Below, piece after piece: positions 1-8,791 of a stretch of DNA of 34,991 bases. Source of the stretch: Clostridia bacterium (GTDB taxonomy: Bacteria; Bacillota; Clostridia; UBA1212; UBA1255); the NCBI GenBank assembly GCA_017560225.1, contig JAFYOJ010000050.1:1-34991 (forward strand), in the 5' to 3' direction. The notes beneath the pieces were generated by a model that saw nothing but the letters and a program-made list of their open reading frames with translations, was not told where the DNA came from and made no database searches. The position numbers were made by a program, and so were the translations under genes. The first letter of the stretch is position 1, and every line of letters starts with the position of its first letter.

Positions 1-335
<335 letters not shown>

Positions 336-451
336 AATAAGTATGAACGTAGTTTTGGAAGAGTCAAAGAATTGAGCTCATCAAGTAAATGTGTTGTAAT
401 ATTCAGTTTTGAAGGTACGATCGTCGGGAGACCGACCGTATCTTAAAGGAT
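336..451 (+). other. 23S-5S internal transcribed spacer
   Basis: This spacer of about 115 bases between 23S and 5S contains no tRNA. It holds a hairpin: GTCGG at 423-427 pairs with CCGAC at 432-436 across a GAGA tetraloop, and TACG (416-419) can extend the stem with CGTA (437-440) around a three-base bulge. Such a stem just before 5S would suit processing of the primary rRNA transcript. That role is inferred. Confidence 0.6.
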
Positions 452-567
<116 letters not shown>

Positions 568-576
568 TTTTTATGG

Positions 577-611
577 AAACCCTGTGCAATAAAGCGCAGG
601 GTTTTCTTTTT
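577..611 (+). terminator. Intrinsic terminator of the rrn operon
   Basis: The arm AAACCCTGTGC (577-587) pairs with GCGCAGGGTTT (594-604) around an AATAAA loop, with one G-U pair, and runs into a T-rich tract. It lies 10 bases after 5S, as expected for the end of an rRNA operon. Confidence 0.9.
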
Positions 612-717
612 GCTTTGAATGATGGCAGACAGATTTGGGCATATAGAGAAATTTTGATGTATATGCCCAATTTATGTGCGTATCAGTTCCAATATTCTTG
701 AATCTATGTGAAATACA

Positions 718-746
718 TTGACAAAAAGACCAAAATATAGTACATT
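718..746 (+). promoter_or_regulatory. Candidate sigma-A promoter of the nad operon
   Basis: TTGACA at 718-723 is a perfect -35 box. Seventeen bases later TACATT at 741-746 is a four-of-six -10 box. A start near 753 would give a leader of about 85 bases before nadA. I see no clear operator for a known NAD repressor. Confidence 0.6.
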
Positions 747-837
747 ATCAACAACTAAATAGGGGAGAATGAACGGAGAGTAGGGCTGTAACGGGCACTA
801 CTTTTGTGATATTAGAATGTCAGAAGGATGGTTGAAC

Positions 838-1758
838 ATGACCGAGAATAGACAACTGATTGAGGAAATCCAGAAGTTAAAGAAACAAAACGATGCTGTG
901 ATTGTGGCGCACACCTATCAAAATGCAGAGGTGCAGGCCATTGCAGACGTAGTTGGTGATTCTTTTGCCCTTAGCAAATATTGCGCAAACTTAGACTGTT
1001 CTACTATTGTTTTCTGTGGTGTTGGCTTTATGGCAGAAAGTGCCAAGATTCTTTCTCCTGAGAAACGGGTCTTACTTCCGGAGCAATCTGCGGGTTGCCC
1101 TATGGCAGACATGATTACGGCTGAAGAATTGCGAGAATTTCGCAGTCAGCATCCCGATGCGGCGGTTGTAACTTATATCAATTCCTCCAGCGCAGTGAAA
1201 GCGGAATCTGACGTGATTGTAACTTCTTCCAATGCCTTGAAAGTTGTGAAGAATATGCCGGAGAAGAAGATTTTATTCTGTCCGGATCAAAATTTGGGTT
1301 CTTATATTGCGGCACAATGTCCTGAGAAAGAATTCGTTTTGTGGCAAGGCTACTGTCCTACCCATCATGCGATGCAGGGACAGATTGCAAAAGCGATGAA
1401 AGAAAAATATCCTGAGGCAGAACTTTTGGTACATCCGGAATGTAAACCGGAAGTAACCGCCTATGCAGACTATATTGGTAGCACCCAAGGCATTATTGAT
1501 TACGCAAGAAACTCTGATAAGAAAGAGTTTATTATCGGCACGGAAATGGGTACATTGTATCCGCTTACACAAGAGAATCCCAACAAGGTATTCCATTTAA
1601 TGGATCCTGAGTTGGTTTGTCCCAATATGAAATTAACTACATTAGAAAGTATTCGCAGATGCTTAGAAACCGGCACCTACGAAATGCAAGTACCGGAAGA
1701 CGTAGCGGAGGGCGCACGGAAGTCTTTGACCAGAATGTTAGAGCTTGCGGCGCAATAA
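838..1758 (+). CDS. nadA: Quinolinate synthase (NadA)
   Basis: NadA condenses iminoaspartate with dihydroxyacetone phosphate to give quinolinate, using a [4Fe-4S] cluster. The protein is 306 residues with three cysteines at the expected places: C87 (AGCPMAD), C173 (GYCPTHH) and C261 (LVCPNMK). The HTYQ and MAESAK segments are also typical. I place the start at ATG 838 because AAGGA (824-828) lies nine bases upstream; the in-frame ATG at 817 has no ribosome-binding site. It is the first gene of a nadA-nadB-nadC operon covering the whole aspartate-to-NaMN route. The cluster makes the enzyme oxygen-sensitive, which fits an anaerobe. Confidence 0.96.
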   Translation: MTENRQLIEEIQKLKKQNDAVIVAHTYQNAEVQAIADVVGDSFALSKYCANLDCSTIVFCGVGFMAESAKILSPEKRVLLPEQSAGCPMADMITAEELREFRSQHPDAAVVTYINSSSAVKAESDVIVTSSNALKVVKNMPEKKILFCPDQNLGSYIAAQCPEKEFVLWQGYCPTHHAMQGQIAKAMKEKYPEAELLVHPECKPEVTAYADYIGSTQGIIDYARNSDKKEFIIGTEMGTLYPLTQENPNKVFHLMDPELVCPNMKLTTLESIRRCLETGTYEMQVPEDVAEGARKSLTRMLELAAQ

Positions 1759-1785
1759 GATAGAATACAGAATGGAGTATGCAGC

Positions 1786-3411
1786 ATGAAGCGATATTTG
1801 GTGAATTTTGATACGGATCAATTGGAAAAATGCTATTCTGATGTATTGATTATAGGTAGTGGTATTGCCGGTGTATATACGGCACTGGAATTAAGCGAGA
1901 ATTTCAGCATCAATATGCTTACCAAAGAAGAAGTGGAAATCAGTAACTCTGCGCTTGCACAAGGCGGTATCGCGGTATCCTTAGATAAGAATGACTCGCC
2001 GGAAGAACATATGAAAGATACTTTATATGCCGGTGCAGGTCTTTGTGACGAAGAAAGTGTGGACGTACTGGTTCACGAGGCGGCAGACAACATTCATAAA
2101 ATTTGTCACTACGGTGTACAGTTTGATAAGAATGAGAAAGATGCCAGTCAATTAGCGTTAGGCAGAGAGGCTGCCCACAGCAAGAATCGTATTATTCATG
2201 CCGGCGATGCTACAGGTAAAGAAGTGTGTGATAAACTCATTCAAAATATGGTTGCCCGGAAGAATGTTTCCTTACATGAGCGCATTTGGGCTGTGGACTT
2301 GTTGGTAGATGACCAAGGCGAGTGCCGTGGTGTATTGGCGTATGATGAAGTTAATAAAATTTATAAAGTTTATTATGCAGCAATTACCATTTGTGCATCC
2401 GGTGGATATGGTCGGTTGTATTATTACACCACCAATCCGGAAGTTGCAACCGGTGACGGTGCGGCTATGACATACCGCGCAGGCGGAGAACTGACAGATA
2501 TGGAATTTGTACAGTTCCATCCCACTGTACTTTATCATGAGAAAGACAGAAGCTTTTTGATTTCAGAAGCGGTTCGCGGCGACGGAGCCCTTTTACGCAA
2601 CGCATCCGGCGAGCGCTTTATGCCCAGATATCATGAATTGCATGAGTTGGCGCCCCGCGACGTTGTTTCCAGAAGTATTTTCTCCGAAATGAAGAAAACC
2701 GGCGAATCTCACATGAACTTGGATATCACGATGAAAGATCGGGCTTATTTGGAGAAACGGTTCCCCACCATTTTCCAGAAATGTTTAAGCTACGGCATTG
2801 ATCTTTCCAAAGATTATATTCCCATTGCGCCGGCAGAACATTATTGCATGGGCGGTATTAAGACAGGATTGTATGGCAATACGTCCATCAAACGATTCTA
2901 TGCTTGCGGCGAAGCTGCCTGCACAGGTATTCACGGTGCAAACCGTTTGGCAAGTAACTCTTTGTTGGAAGGATTGGTATTCGGTCGTCGTATCGGCATT
3001 CAGGCACGAGAGATGGTGGACAGCGTAGGCGAGAACAAGATGCCTCGTTTTGTGGGACAGGAGTATTCCCAGGCGGCAGATGAAAGTAAACCGGAAGAAA
3101 TCCAAACGTTGCAAGATTCCTTAAAGCGTTTGATGACCAAGAAAGTAGGCATTGTTCGTACCCAGAAAGAATTGGAAGAAGCTTTGGCGTCCGTAAGGGA
3201 ATTGAAAGAGCAAATCAAAGACTTGGTAAACGATACGCTGGATAAAATGGCGCTGCAGAACGAAGCATTATTGGCAGAGCAGATCATACAGGCGGCCATT
3301 TTACGAAAAGAAAGCCGTGGCGGTCACTTCCGTGCCGACTTCCCCAATCGGGACGATGAACATTGGAAATGCCACATTATAGTAACTAAAGAAGGGACGG
3401 AAATGCGATGA
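1786..3411 (+). CDS. nadB: L-aspartate oxidase (NadB)
   Basis: NadB is a flavoprotein that oxidises L-aspartate to iminoaspartate, the NadA substrate. The protein is 541 residues. It begins with a Rossmann FAD-binding motif, GSGIAG, at residues 24-29, and carries fumarate reductase/succinate dehydrogenase family signatures such as FVQFHPT, SEAVRGDGALL and EHYCMGGIKT; the C-terminal helical domain is complete. GGAG precedes the ATG. It starts 27 bases after nadA and its stop overlaps the nadC start (ATGA), so translation is probably coupled. In an anaerobe fumarate rather than oxygen is the likely electron acceptor; this is inferred from the family. Confidence 0.96.
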   Translation: MKRYLVNFDTDQLEKCYSDVLIIGSGIAGVYTALELSENFSINMLTKEEVEISNSALAQGGIAVSLDKNDSPEEHMKDTLYAGAGLCDEESVDVLVHEAADNIHKICHYGVQFDKNEKDASQLALGREAAHSKNRIIHAGDATGKEVCDKLIQNMVARKNVSLHERIWAVDLLVDDQGECRGVLAYDEVNKIYKVYYAAITICASGGYGRLYYYTTNPEVATGDGAAMTYRAGGELTDMEFVQFHPTVLYHEKDRSFLISEAVRGDGALLRNASGERFMPRYHELHELAPRDVVSRSIFSEMKKTGESHMNLDITMKDRAYLEKRFPTIFQKCLSYGIDLSKDYIPIAPAEHYCMGGIKTGLYGNTSIKRFYACGEAACTGIHGANRLASNSLLEGLVFGRRIGIQAREMVDSVGENKMPRFVGQEYSQAADESKPEEIQTLQDSLKRLMTKKVGIVRTQKELEEALASVRELKEQIKDLVNDTLDKMALQNEALLAEQIIQAAILRKESRGGHFRADFPNRDDEHWKCHIIVTKEGTEMR

Positions 3412-4244
3412 TTTTAGACCCAAAACAAATTGATAAAGTTGTTTTGAATGCGCTGGAAGAGGATATGCCCTACGGCGACGTCACTACAGATAATCTGATA
3501 TCTTTGGAGGATCGTTCCAAAGCCAGATTTATTGCAAAAGCAGACGGTGTACTTGCCGGCATGACTGTGATGAAGCGGGTTTTTGAGCTGATTGATGCAG
3601 ATGTTTCCGTAGAGATTTATTATGAAGACGGCAGCAAAGTAAAGAAGGGTGATATTGTAGCCCACGTAGAAGGTCGTACAGGCTCCATTTTGAAAGGCGA
3701 GCGGACTGCGCTGAATTTACTCCAGCATTTGTCCGGTGTGGCAAGTCGCACCAATAACTTTGCGGAATTAGTGAAGGATTATCCCGTGAGTGTGGTGGAT
3801 ACCAGAAAGACATTGCCCGGCCTTCGTTATTTAGAGAAATATGCCGTTCGTTGCGGCGGTGGCAGAAATCACCGTTTCTCCTTATCTGATGCGGTGATGC
3901 TCAAGGATAACCACATCGTAGCGGCCGGAGGAATCGGTCCTGCGGTTGCAAAGGTGCGTGCAGCAATCCCCCATACTACCAAAATCGAGGTGGAAACCGA
4001 GAATTTGGAGATGGTACAACAGGCGTTGGATGCAAAGGCGGACATTATTATGTTAGACAATATGTCTAATGAAGAGATGACCGAAGCGGTGAAGTTGGTT
4101 GCAGGACGTGCCCTTACAGAAGCATCCGGAAACGTTACAGAAGACAGAATTGTGGAGATCGCCAAGACCGGTGTGGATATCATTTCCATCGGCTGCATTA
4201 CCCACTCTGTACCGGCGATGGATATTAGCTTGCGCTTCTATTGA
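3408..4244 (+). CDS. nadC: Nicotinate-nucleotide pyrophosphorylase, carboxylating (NadC)
   Basis: NadC (quinolinate phosphoribosyltransferase) converts quinolinate and PRPP to nicotinate mononucleotide, CO2 and pyrophosphate. It is 278 residues, normal for the family. Signatures in order are ERTALNLLQHLSGVAS, the active-site run TRKTLPGLR...EKYAVRCGGGRNHR, LKDNHI, IEVETEN, DIIMLDNM and the C-terminal ISIGCITHS. It overlaps nadB by four bases, and AAGGGA (3392-3397) supplies the ribosome-binding site. It is the last gene of the operon; a hairpin follows about 30 bases later. Confidence 0.97.
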   Translation: MILDPKQIDKVVLNALEEDMPYGDVTTDNLISLEDRSKARFIAKADGVLAGMTVMKRVFELIDADVSVEIYYEDGSKVKKGDIVAHVEGRTGSILKGERTALNLLQHLSGVASRTNNFAELVKDYPVSVVDTRKTLPGLRYLEKYAVRCGGGRNHRFSLSDAVMLKDNHIVAAGGIGPAVAKVRAAIPHTTKIEVETENLEMVQQALDAKADIIMLDNMSNEEMTEAVKLVAGRALTEASGNVTEDRIVEIAKTGVDIISIGCITHSVPAMDISLRFY

Positions 4245-4273
4245 TTTTGGTATAAATTTTCGAAATGCTGTAT

Positions 4274-4320
4274 AACCCCTTTGGAAAGTGGCAATCTTCT
4301 TTCTGAAGGGGTTGATTTTT
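4274..4320 (+). promoter_or_regulatory. Hairpin overlapping the spoIID-like ribosome-binding site, possible terminator
   Basis: AACCCCTT (4274-4281) pairs perfectly with AAGGGGTT (4306-4313), and an inner stem, GAAAG (4284-4288) with CTTTC (4299-4303), continues it. The tail GATTTTT follows. It could end the nad transcript. The 3' arm is also the Shine-Dalgarno sequence of the next gene, so a read-through transcript would have its ribosome-binding site masked. Confidence 0.6.
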
Positions 4321-5295
4321 ATGGGAAAACAAATCGTAAAATTACTGCCGGTTGTATTGTCGCTTATTTTACAGGGCGGCACGGTGGCGGCACCGGCGCA
4401 AGAAGTGGTGCCGGTCTATCCGGAGGTACAAAGCGGTATTTCTACACAGGAAAATCAAGATCAGATCCGGGTATATATGCACCAAACCGGAGAAACCGTT
4501 ACACTTTCTATGAATACGTACTTACAAGGCGTGGTGCGGGGTGAAATGCAAGGGGATTATCCCATGGACGCTTTGAAAGCGCAAGCGGTGGCCGCCAGAA
4601 CGTATGCGTACTATTTAAAAGCATCCGGCAAAACCCATCCCGGTGGTGCTTGCGTTTGTACCGATTATACGTGTTGCCAAGCGTGGGCACCGGTGGATCC
4701 TGTGTGGATTTACCACGCACGGGTGCAAGAAGCGGTGGAAACCACCGGGGGTATTGTAGTTACTTATGAAGGACAACCTATTAAGGCCATGTACTTTGCA
4801 TCCAGCGGGGGACATACAGAAGACTATGCGGCGGTTTGGAATGATTTTTCCTATGGGTATTTACAGGGCGTTCCCAGCTTGAATGAACAAAATTACCATT
4901 TTACCGACGATGTTTTTGTGCAAGAATTCAGTCCGTGGACTATTTTGAGCCAACTGCGGAGCAATGGATACAATATTCAATGTGATTCGGCGTGTTTGCT
5001 GGAAAATATTACGGACATTCAACGGTCGGAAACCGGGCGCGTGCTTTCTTTGACGATTGATGGGGTGACAATTCAAGGGACAGAAATACGAAAGATTCTG
5101 GGTCTGCGTTCTACCCATTTCTATTTTCAGCCGACTGCTGCGGGCGGGGTGAGTATTGTTACTTTGGGTTTTGGGCATGGCGTGGGCATGAGCCAGTCCG
5201 GCAGCGCGGCTTTAGCAGAGGAAGGCTATGATTACGGTAAAATATTAAAATACTACTACACCGGTGTAGACTTGGAGTGGATGCCCTTTCGTTGA
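4321..5295 (+). CDS. spoIID: SpoIID/LytB-domain peptidoglycan lytic transglycosylase
   Basis: SpoIID proteins cut glycan strands of peptidoglycan during engulfment of the forespore. The protein is 324 residues, with a basic, hydrophobic N terminus (residues 1-24) that can act as signal or membrane anchor. The SpoIID domain begins at YLQGVVRGEM; E75 aligns with the catalytic glutamate. A cysteine-rich segment, ACVCTDYTCC, matches the region that binds zinc in the Clostridioides homologue. The C terminus has the family motif FGHGVGMSQSGS. ATG 4321 is chosen over an upstream GTG (4288) because AAGGGG lies nine bases before it. It sits alone between nadC and an independently promoted pair. Some SpoIID-like proteins are not sporulation-specific, so the exact role is likely rather than certain. 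Confidence 0.85.
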   Translation: MGKQIVKLLPVVLSLILQGGTVAAPAQEVVPVYPEVQSGISTQENQDQIRVYMHQTGETVTLSMNTYLQGVVRGEMQGDYPMDALKAQAVAARTYAYYLKASGKTHPGGACVCTDYTCCQAWAPVDPVWIYHARVQEAVETTGGIVVTYEGQPIKAMYFASSGGHTEDYAAVWNDFSYGYLQGVPSLNEQNYHFTDDVFVQEFSPWTILSQLRSNGYNIQCDSACLLENITDIQRSETGRVLSLTIDGVTIQGTEIRKILGLRSTHFYFQPTAAGGVSIVTLGFGHGVGMSQSGSAALAEEGYDYGKILKYYYTGVDLEWMPFR

Positions 5296-5320
5296 CTTTT
5301 AGAAAGCGGGGTTTTATAAT
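5292..5320 (+). promoter_or_regulatory. Strong sigma-A promoter for the IMPase-NusG paralogue pair
   Basis: TTGACT (5292-5297), a 17-base spacer and a perfect TATAAT (5315-5320). The -35 box overlaps the stop codon of the upstream gene. It gives the following two genes transcription independent of the SpoIID-type gene. Confidence 0.8.
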
Positions 5321-5351
5321 ACAAACGATACGGATGTGGAAGGTGGTTTGT

Positions 5352-6164
5352 ATGACCGAAACCCAAGAGCAAGCAATGTTTTCTTTAATTCGTCGTGCCG
5401 GTGCCGTTATTTTGGAGGCGTCATCTCGTTTGGCGGAGAGTGACGTAACCAGTAAGGAAGGGTCTGCTAACTATGTGACTGTTTATGATGTGCAGGTGCA
5501 GCGGATGCTGGTGACAGGCATTGAAGAAATTTTTCCGGGATGCAGTTTTCTGGCAGAAGAAGAGGGTGCAGATCAGAATACGTTAGGGGATGGATGGACC
5601 TTTGTGATTGATCCCATTGACGGAACGGCTAATTTCATACGGGATTATCATCGCTCTGCCATCTCTGTCGGTGCTTTGTACCAAGGTGAATTAGCGTGGG
5701 GGGCGGTGTACAATCCTTATACGGATGAAATGTTTCATGGCCGGAAAGGCTGTGGGGCTTATCTGAACGGAAAGCCAATTTCCGTAAGCAAGCGATCCAT
5801 GGGAGATGCCATTATCGTGATGGGCACGTCGCCCTATTATCGAACAGAATTAGGGGAGCGGACGATGGAAATTACGAAGGCTTTGTTCATGCAATGTGAT
5901 GATATTCGCCGGAGCGGATCTGCTGCTTTGGATTTGTGCGACGTGGCCAGTGGCCGTATGGATGCCTTTTTTGAATTACGTCTTTCTCCCTGGGATTTCA
6001 TGGCAGGCTGTTTGCTTATTCAGGAAGCAGGTGGCTGGATTACTACGGTTTCCGGAGAGGTGCTGCCTACGGACGGACGAAAGAGTTCGGTAGCGGCGGG
6101 AGGCCCCGTGCTTCGAGAAGATTTCTTGGCGGTTTTGGAAAATGGGGGAAAATATGCAATCTAA
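5352..6164 (+). CDS. Inositol monophosphatase family protein (SuhB-like)
   Basis: Member of the Mg-dependent, lithium-sensitive sugar phosphatase family. The protein is 270 residues. Metal-binding residues are visible: E70/E71 in FLAEEEG, the motif DPIDGTANF with D87, D90, G91 and T92, and D215 in the second motif, WDFMAGCLLIQEAGG. The substrate may be inositol-1-phosphate or another phosphomonoester. The start at ATG 5352 has GGAAGGTGG five bases upstream and lies after the promoter; the longer upstream frame would overlap the preceding gene. Its last 11 bases overlap the next gene, a NusG paralogue. In E. coli the IMPase SuhB is an rRNA antitermination factor that contacts NusG and NusA, so a transcriptional role is worth considering, but that is inference from context. 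Confidence 0.9.
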   Translation: MTETQEQAMFSLIRRAGAVILEASSRLAESDVTSKEGSANYVTVYDVQVQRMLVTGIEEIFPGCSFLAEEEGADQNTLGDGWTFVIDPIDGTANFIRDYHRSAISVGALYQGELAWGAVYNPYTDEMFHGRKGCGAYLNGKPISVSKRSMGDAIIVMGTSPYYRTELGERTMEITKALFMQCDDIRRSGSAALDLCDVASGRMDAFFELRLSPWDFMAGCLLIQEAGGWITTVSGEVLPTDGRKSSVAAGGPVLREDFLAVLENGGKYAI

Positions 6165-6672
6165 TTGGTATGCCATTCAAGTTCGAACCGGTAGCGAGAA
6201 ATTGATCTGCGAGAAGATTATCCAAGTGGTGGATGGAAAGCTATATCAGGAATGTTTTGTTCCCTTGGCAGAGTATATTATGAAGCGGGATGGGGAATAT
6301 CAAAAGCGGATTCGTCCGTTGTTTCCGGGATATTTGTTTATTATTACAGACTGTATTGAACAAGTGTCTGCACAACTTTCCAAGATCTCTGCCTTTAAGC
6401 GGGTATTGAAAAGTGATACTATTTTTACACCCATTGAACAAGAAGAAGCCGACTTGCTCGCCGGCCTCTATGATGATACATATTTAGTTCGTCTTTCCAG
6501 AGGAATGATTGTGAATAGCAAGGTCATTATTCTTTCCGGACCCTTCCAAGGCAAAGAGGGTTTGATTAAGAAAATTGACCGCCACAGACGAACTGCTTTG
6601 GTGGAAATGTCCATGATGGGACGTCCTATGGAAATTCAAATTCCGTTGGAAATTGTAGAGAAAATATCTTAG
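6154..6672 (+). CDS. loaP: NusG-family antitermination protein, LoaP type
   Basis: Specialised NusG paralogue of 172 residues. The N-terminal NGN domain begins with the hallmark WYAIQVRTGSE and contains RPLFPGYLFI; the C-terminal KOW domain has VIILSGPFQGKEGLIKKI. LoaP proteins bind RNA polymerase and suppress termination on selected operons, usually neighbouring biosynthetic ones. The true NusG would be expected next to secE and rplK, which are not here. The start at ATG 6154 is preceded at five bases by GGGGG; the ATG at 6142 is less well placed. It overlaps the IMPase gene by 11 bases and is transcribed convergently with glmM, their stop codons overlapping. No polyketide or capsule cluster is adjacent, so the target operon is unknown. 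Confidence 0.82.
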   Translation: MQSNWYAIQVRTGSEKLICEKIIQVVDGKLYQECFVPLAEYIMKRDGEYQKRIRPLFPGYLFIITDCIEQVSAQLSKISAFKRVLKSDTIFTPIEQEEADLLAGLYDDTYLVRLSRGMIVNSKVIILSGPFQGKEGLIKKIDRHRRTALVEMSMMGRPMEIQIPLEIVEKIS

Positions 6673-8027
6673 TAAACGGAAAGGATTTTCTCAATCTTTT
6701 GTGCGGTGGTGGTGGCTAATGCCGCCACTTTCTCATTATCTTCTCCTTCGGTCATAATTCGAATTAAGGGCTCGGTCCCGGAGGGGCGCACGACCAAACG
6801 ACCGGTATTGCCCAGTTGCGTTTTGGCGTCTTCCAAAATTTTCTTTACCCCATCGTCTGTGTAGAAAGCCAATTTGCCTTCCGGGGATACGTGGATATTG
6901 ACCATGTGCTGAGGATAACGTGTCATAACTTTTGCCAGCTCCGAAAGTTTCTTGCCGGAGCGTTTCATGTGAGCCAGGAGTTGCACGGCGGTCAACTGGC
7001 CGTCTCCGGTGGAAGCAAATTCCTTAAAGATGACGTGACCGGACTGTTCGCCGCCGAAACAGTATCCTTCCAACAGCATTTCTTCTAATACGTAACGGTC
7101 GCCCACTTTGGTGGCAACGAAGTTAATGTCATTCTCCCGACAGAATTTACCAAAGCCAAAGTTGGTCATAATGGTGCCGACGACAGTGTTCTTTGCCAAT
7201 GTACCGCGGTTCTTCATATCCAAGGACAGAATTGCCATAATCATATCACCGTCAATTTCATTGCCTAATTCATCAATTGCTAAGAAACGGTCGGCATCGC
7301 CGTCAAAAGCAAGGCCGGCATCGTACTGTCCGTCCAAAACGGCTTTCTTCAACTGTCCTAAATGGGTAGAACCGCAATCTTTGTTGATATTAAGGCCGTC
7401 CGGCGTATCTGCCAGCACGTGAATTTCTGCGCCTAATTTTGTAAACAAAGTCCGTGCTGTTGCACTGGCACTTCCGTTGGCACAATCCATACAAACCCGC
7501 AGTCCGGTTAAGTCATGGGGGATGGTGGTACAAATGTGCTCAATATAGTCTTGTGTAGCGGTGGTGCTGTATCGAACAGTTCCTAATTCTGTGGGGCTTG
7601 CCAGTTCAATGGCAGGCGTTCCGTCTAACACCATGGATTCAATGCGATCTTCCAGGGCGTCTGCCAACTTATAGCCTTCTGCGTTGAAGATCTTAATACC
7701 GTTAAATTCTGCCGGATTGTGGGAGGCAGAAATCATAACACCGGCTTGAGCATTGTAAAGACCAATCAAATAAGCGACGGCCGGTGTGGGTACAACCCCA
7801 AGGTTTAGTACGTTGGCACCTACGGAGCAAAGTCCTGCGGAGATCGCACTGGCCAGCATATCGGACGAGAGTCGTGTGTCATAGCCCACTAACACTAAAG
7901 GTTTCTGTGCGTGGCTGCCGGCACTTAAAACGGCGGCTGCCGCGCGGCCGATTTCCATAGCTTTCTCGCAAGTTAAGAAGGTGTTTGCAATGCCACGAAC
8001 ACCGTCGGTTCCAAATAATCTTCCCAT
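6669..8027 (-). CDS. glmM: Phosphoglucosamine mutase (GlmM)
   Basis: GlmM interconverts glucosamine-6-phosphate and glucosamine-1-phosphate on the way to UDP-GlcNAc for peptidoglycan. The protein is 452 residues, the usual length. It starts with the family signature RLFGTDGVRG; the phosphoserine loop SASHNP has the catalytic serine at S102; the Mg loop DGDADR has D242, D244 and D246; the substrate loop is GEQSGH; and the phosphate-binding loop RPSGTEPLIRIM is near the C terminus. It lies 18 bases downstream of the beta-helix gene on the same strand, so the two form an operon. Its stop codon overlaps that of the convergent NusG paralogue by four bases. Confidence 0.97.
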   Translation of the reverse strand: MGRLFGTDGVRGIANTFLTCEKAMEIGRAAAAVLSAGSHAQKPLVLVGYDTRLSSDMLASAISAGLCSVGANVLNLGVVPTPAVAYLIGLYNAQAGVMISASHNPAEFNGIKIFNAEGYKLADALEDRIESMVLDGTPAIELASPTELGTVRYSTTATQDYIEHICTTIPHDLTGLRVCMDCANGSASATARTLFTKLGAEIHVLADTPDGLNINKDCGSTHLGQLKKAVLDGQYDAGLAFDGDADRFLAIDELGNEIDGDMIMAILSLDMKNRGTLAKNTVVGTIMTNFGFGKFCRENDINFVATKVGDRYVLEEMLLEGYCFGGEQSGHVIFKEFASTGDGQLTAVQLLAHMKRSGKKLSELAKVMTRYPQHMVNIHVSPEGKLAFYTDDGVKKILEDAKTQLGNTGRLVVRPSGTEPLIRIMTEGEDNEKVAALATTTAQKIEKILSVY

Positions 8028-8045
8028 ATATAAATCGTCCTTTCT

Positions 8046-8732
8046 TTACACTTTTGCTACCACGTTGGCGGCATCCTTGAAAATATGTCTTTCCGGAATA
8101 AAACCCCGCACGCGGGACAGCGGATACACAGTACATTCCCGACCCAATACGGTACCGGGACACAAGACACTGTTGCAACCTACTTCCGTAAGGTCGCCTA
8201 CGGCAGCACCGAATTTCCGTCTGCCGGTTTCAATGCGCAGGTCGCCTGCCGGAATAGAAATATTGGTTTTGTCACTTTTAATATTGGAAGTTACGGCTCC
8301 CGCACCCAAATGGGCTTTGTAACCTAAAATAGAATCTCCTATATAATTAAAATGAGGCACCTGTACACTTTCAAATAAAATGGCGTTCTTAATTTCGCAG
8401 GAGTTTCCAACTACCGCGCCTTTGCCAATGAGGGCGCTGCCTCGAATATAGGCACAGTGTCGAATTTCTGCCTCCGGCTCAATGACACAAGGGCCTTGAA
8501 TAGACGCGCTGGCGGCCACTTTTGCACTGCGGGCAATCCATACGTTGGGGATTCCGGTTTCTTCCGGATCTTTATAAAGGTCTTTCGGTAAAGTGCTGCC
8601 GTAGGCCAATACAAAATCGGAAATCCCGGAAAGGGCTTCCCAGGGATAGGTGAACTGTGCCAGGTAATCCCCTGCAGCAGAGCGGGTTAAGTCAAACAGG
8701 GCGCTTATGGCTAATTGTTTTTCTATGCTCAT
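8046..8732 (-). CDS. GlmU-like left-handed beta-helix acyltransferase, no nucleotidyltransferase domain
   Basis: A 228-residue protein whose residues about 65-200 form hexapeptide repeats of the left-handed beta-helix fold. The segment NYIGDSILG...LGAGAVTSN resembles the active-site region of the GlmU acetyltransferase domain. There is no N-terminal pyrophosphorylase domain with its GTAMYS-type motif; the first 60 residues look helical. It sits 18 bases upstream of glmM, so a part in making N-acetylglucosamine-1-phosphate or a related sugar is plausible. The start has AAAAAGGAG eight bases upstream. Family assignment is good; substrate is inferred. Confidence 0.8.
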   Translation of the reverse strand: MSIEKQLAISALFDLTRSAAGDYLAQFTYPWEALSGISDFVLAYGSTLPKDLYKDPEETGIPNVWIARSAKVAASASIQGPCVIEPEAEIRHCAYIRGSALIGKGAVVGNSCEIKNAILFESVQVPHFNYIGDSILGYKAHLGAGAVTSNIKSDKTNISIPAGDLRIETGRRKFGAAVGDLTEVGCNSVLCPGTVLGRECTVYPLSRVRGFIPERHIFKDAANVVAKV

Positions 8733-8762
8733 CCTATAATCTCCTTTTTTTGAATTTATTAT

Positions 8763-8791
8763 ATTATACCAAAGTGAAAATTATTTGACAA
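8763..8791 (-). promoter_or_regulatory. Sigma-A promoter of the beta-helix/glmM operon
   Basis: On the minus strand TTGTCA (8786-8791), a 17-base spacer and a perfect TATAAT (8763-8768) precede the gene by about 30 bases. It overlaps the candidate sigma-E promoter of spoIIID on the other strand. Confidence 0.8.

Noticed and set aside
817-837. Upstream ATG adding seven residues to NadA
   Set aside because: No ribosome-binding site; ATG 838 has AAGGA at the right distance and gives the usual NadA length.
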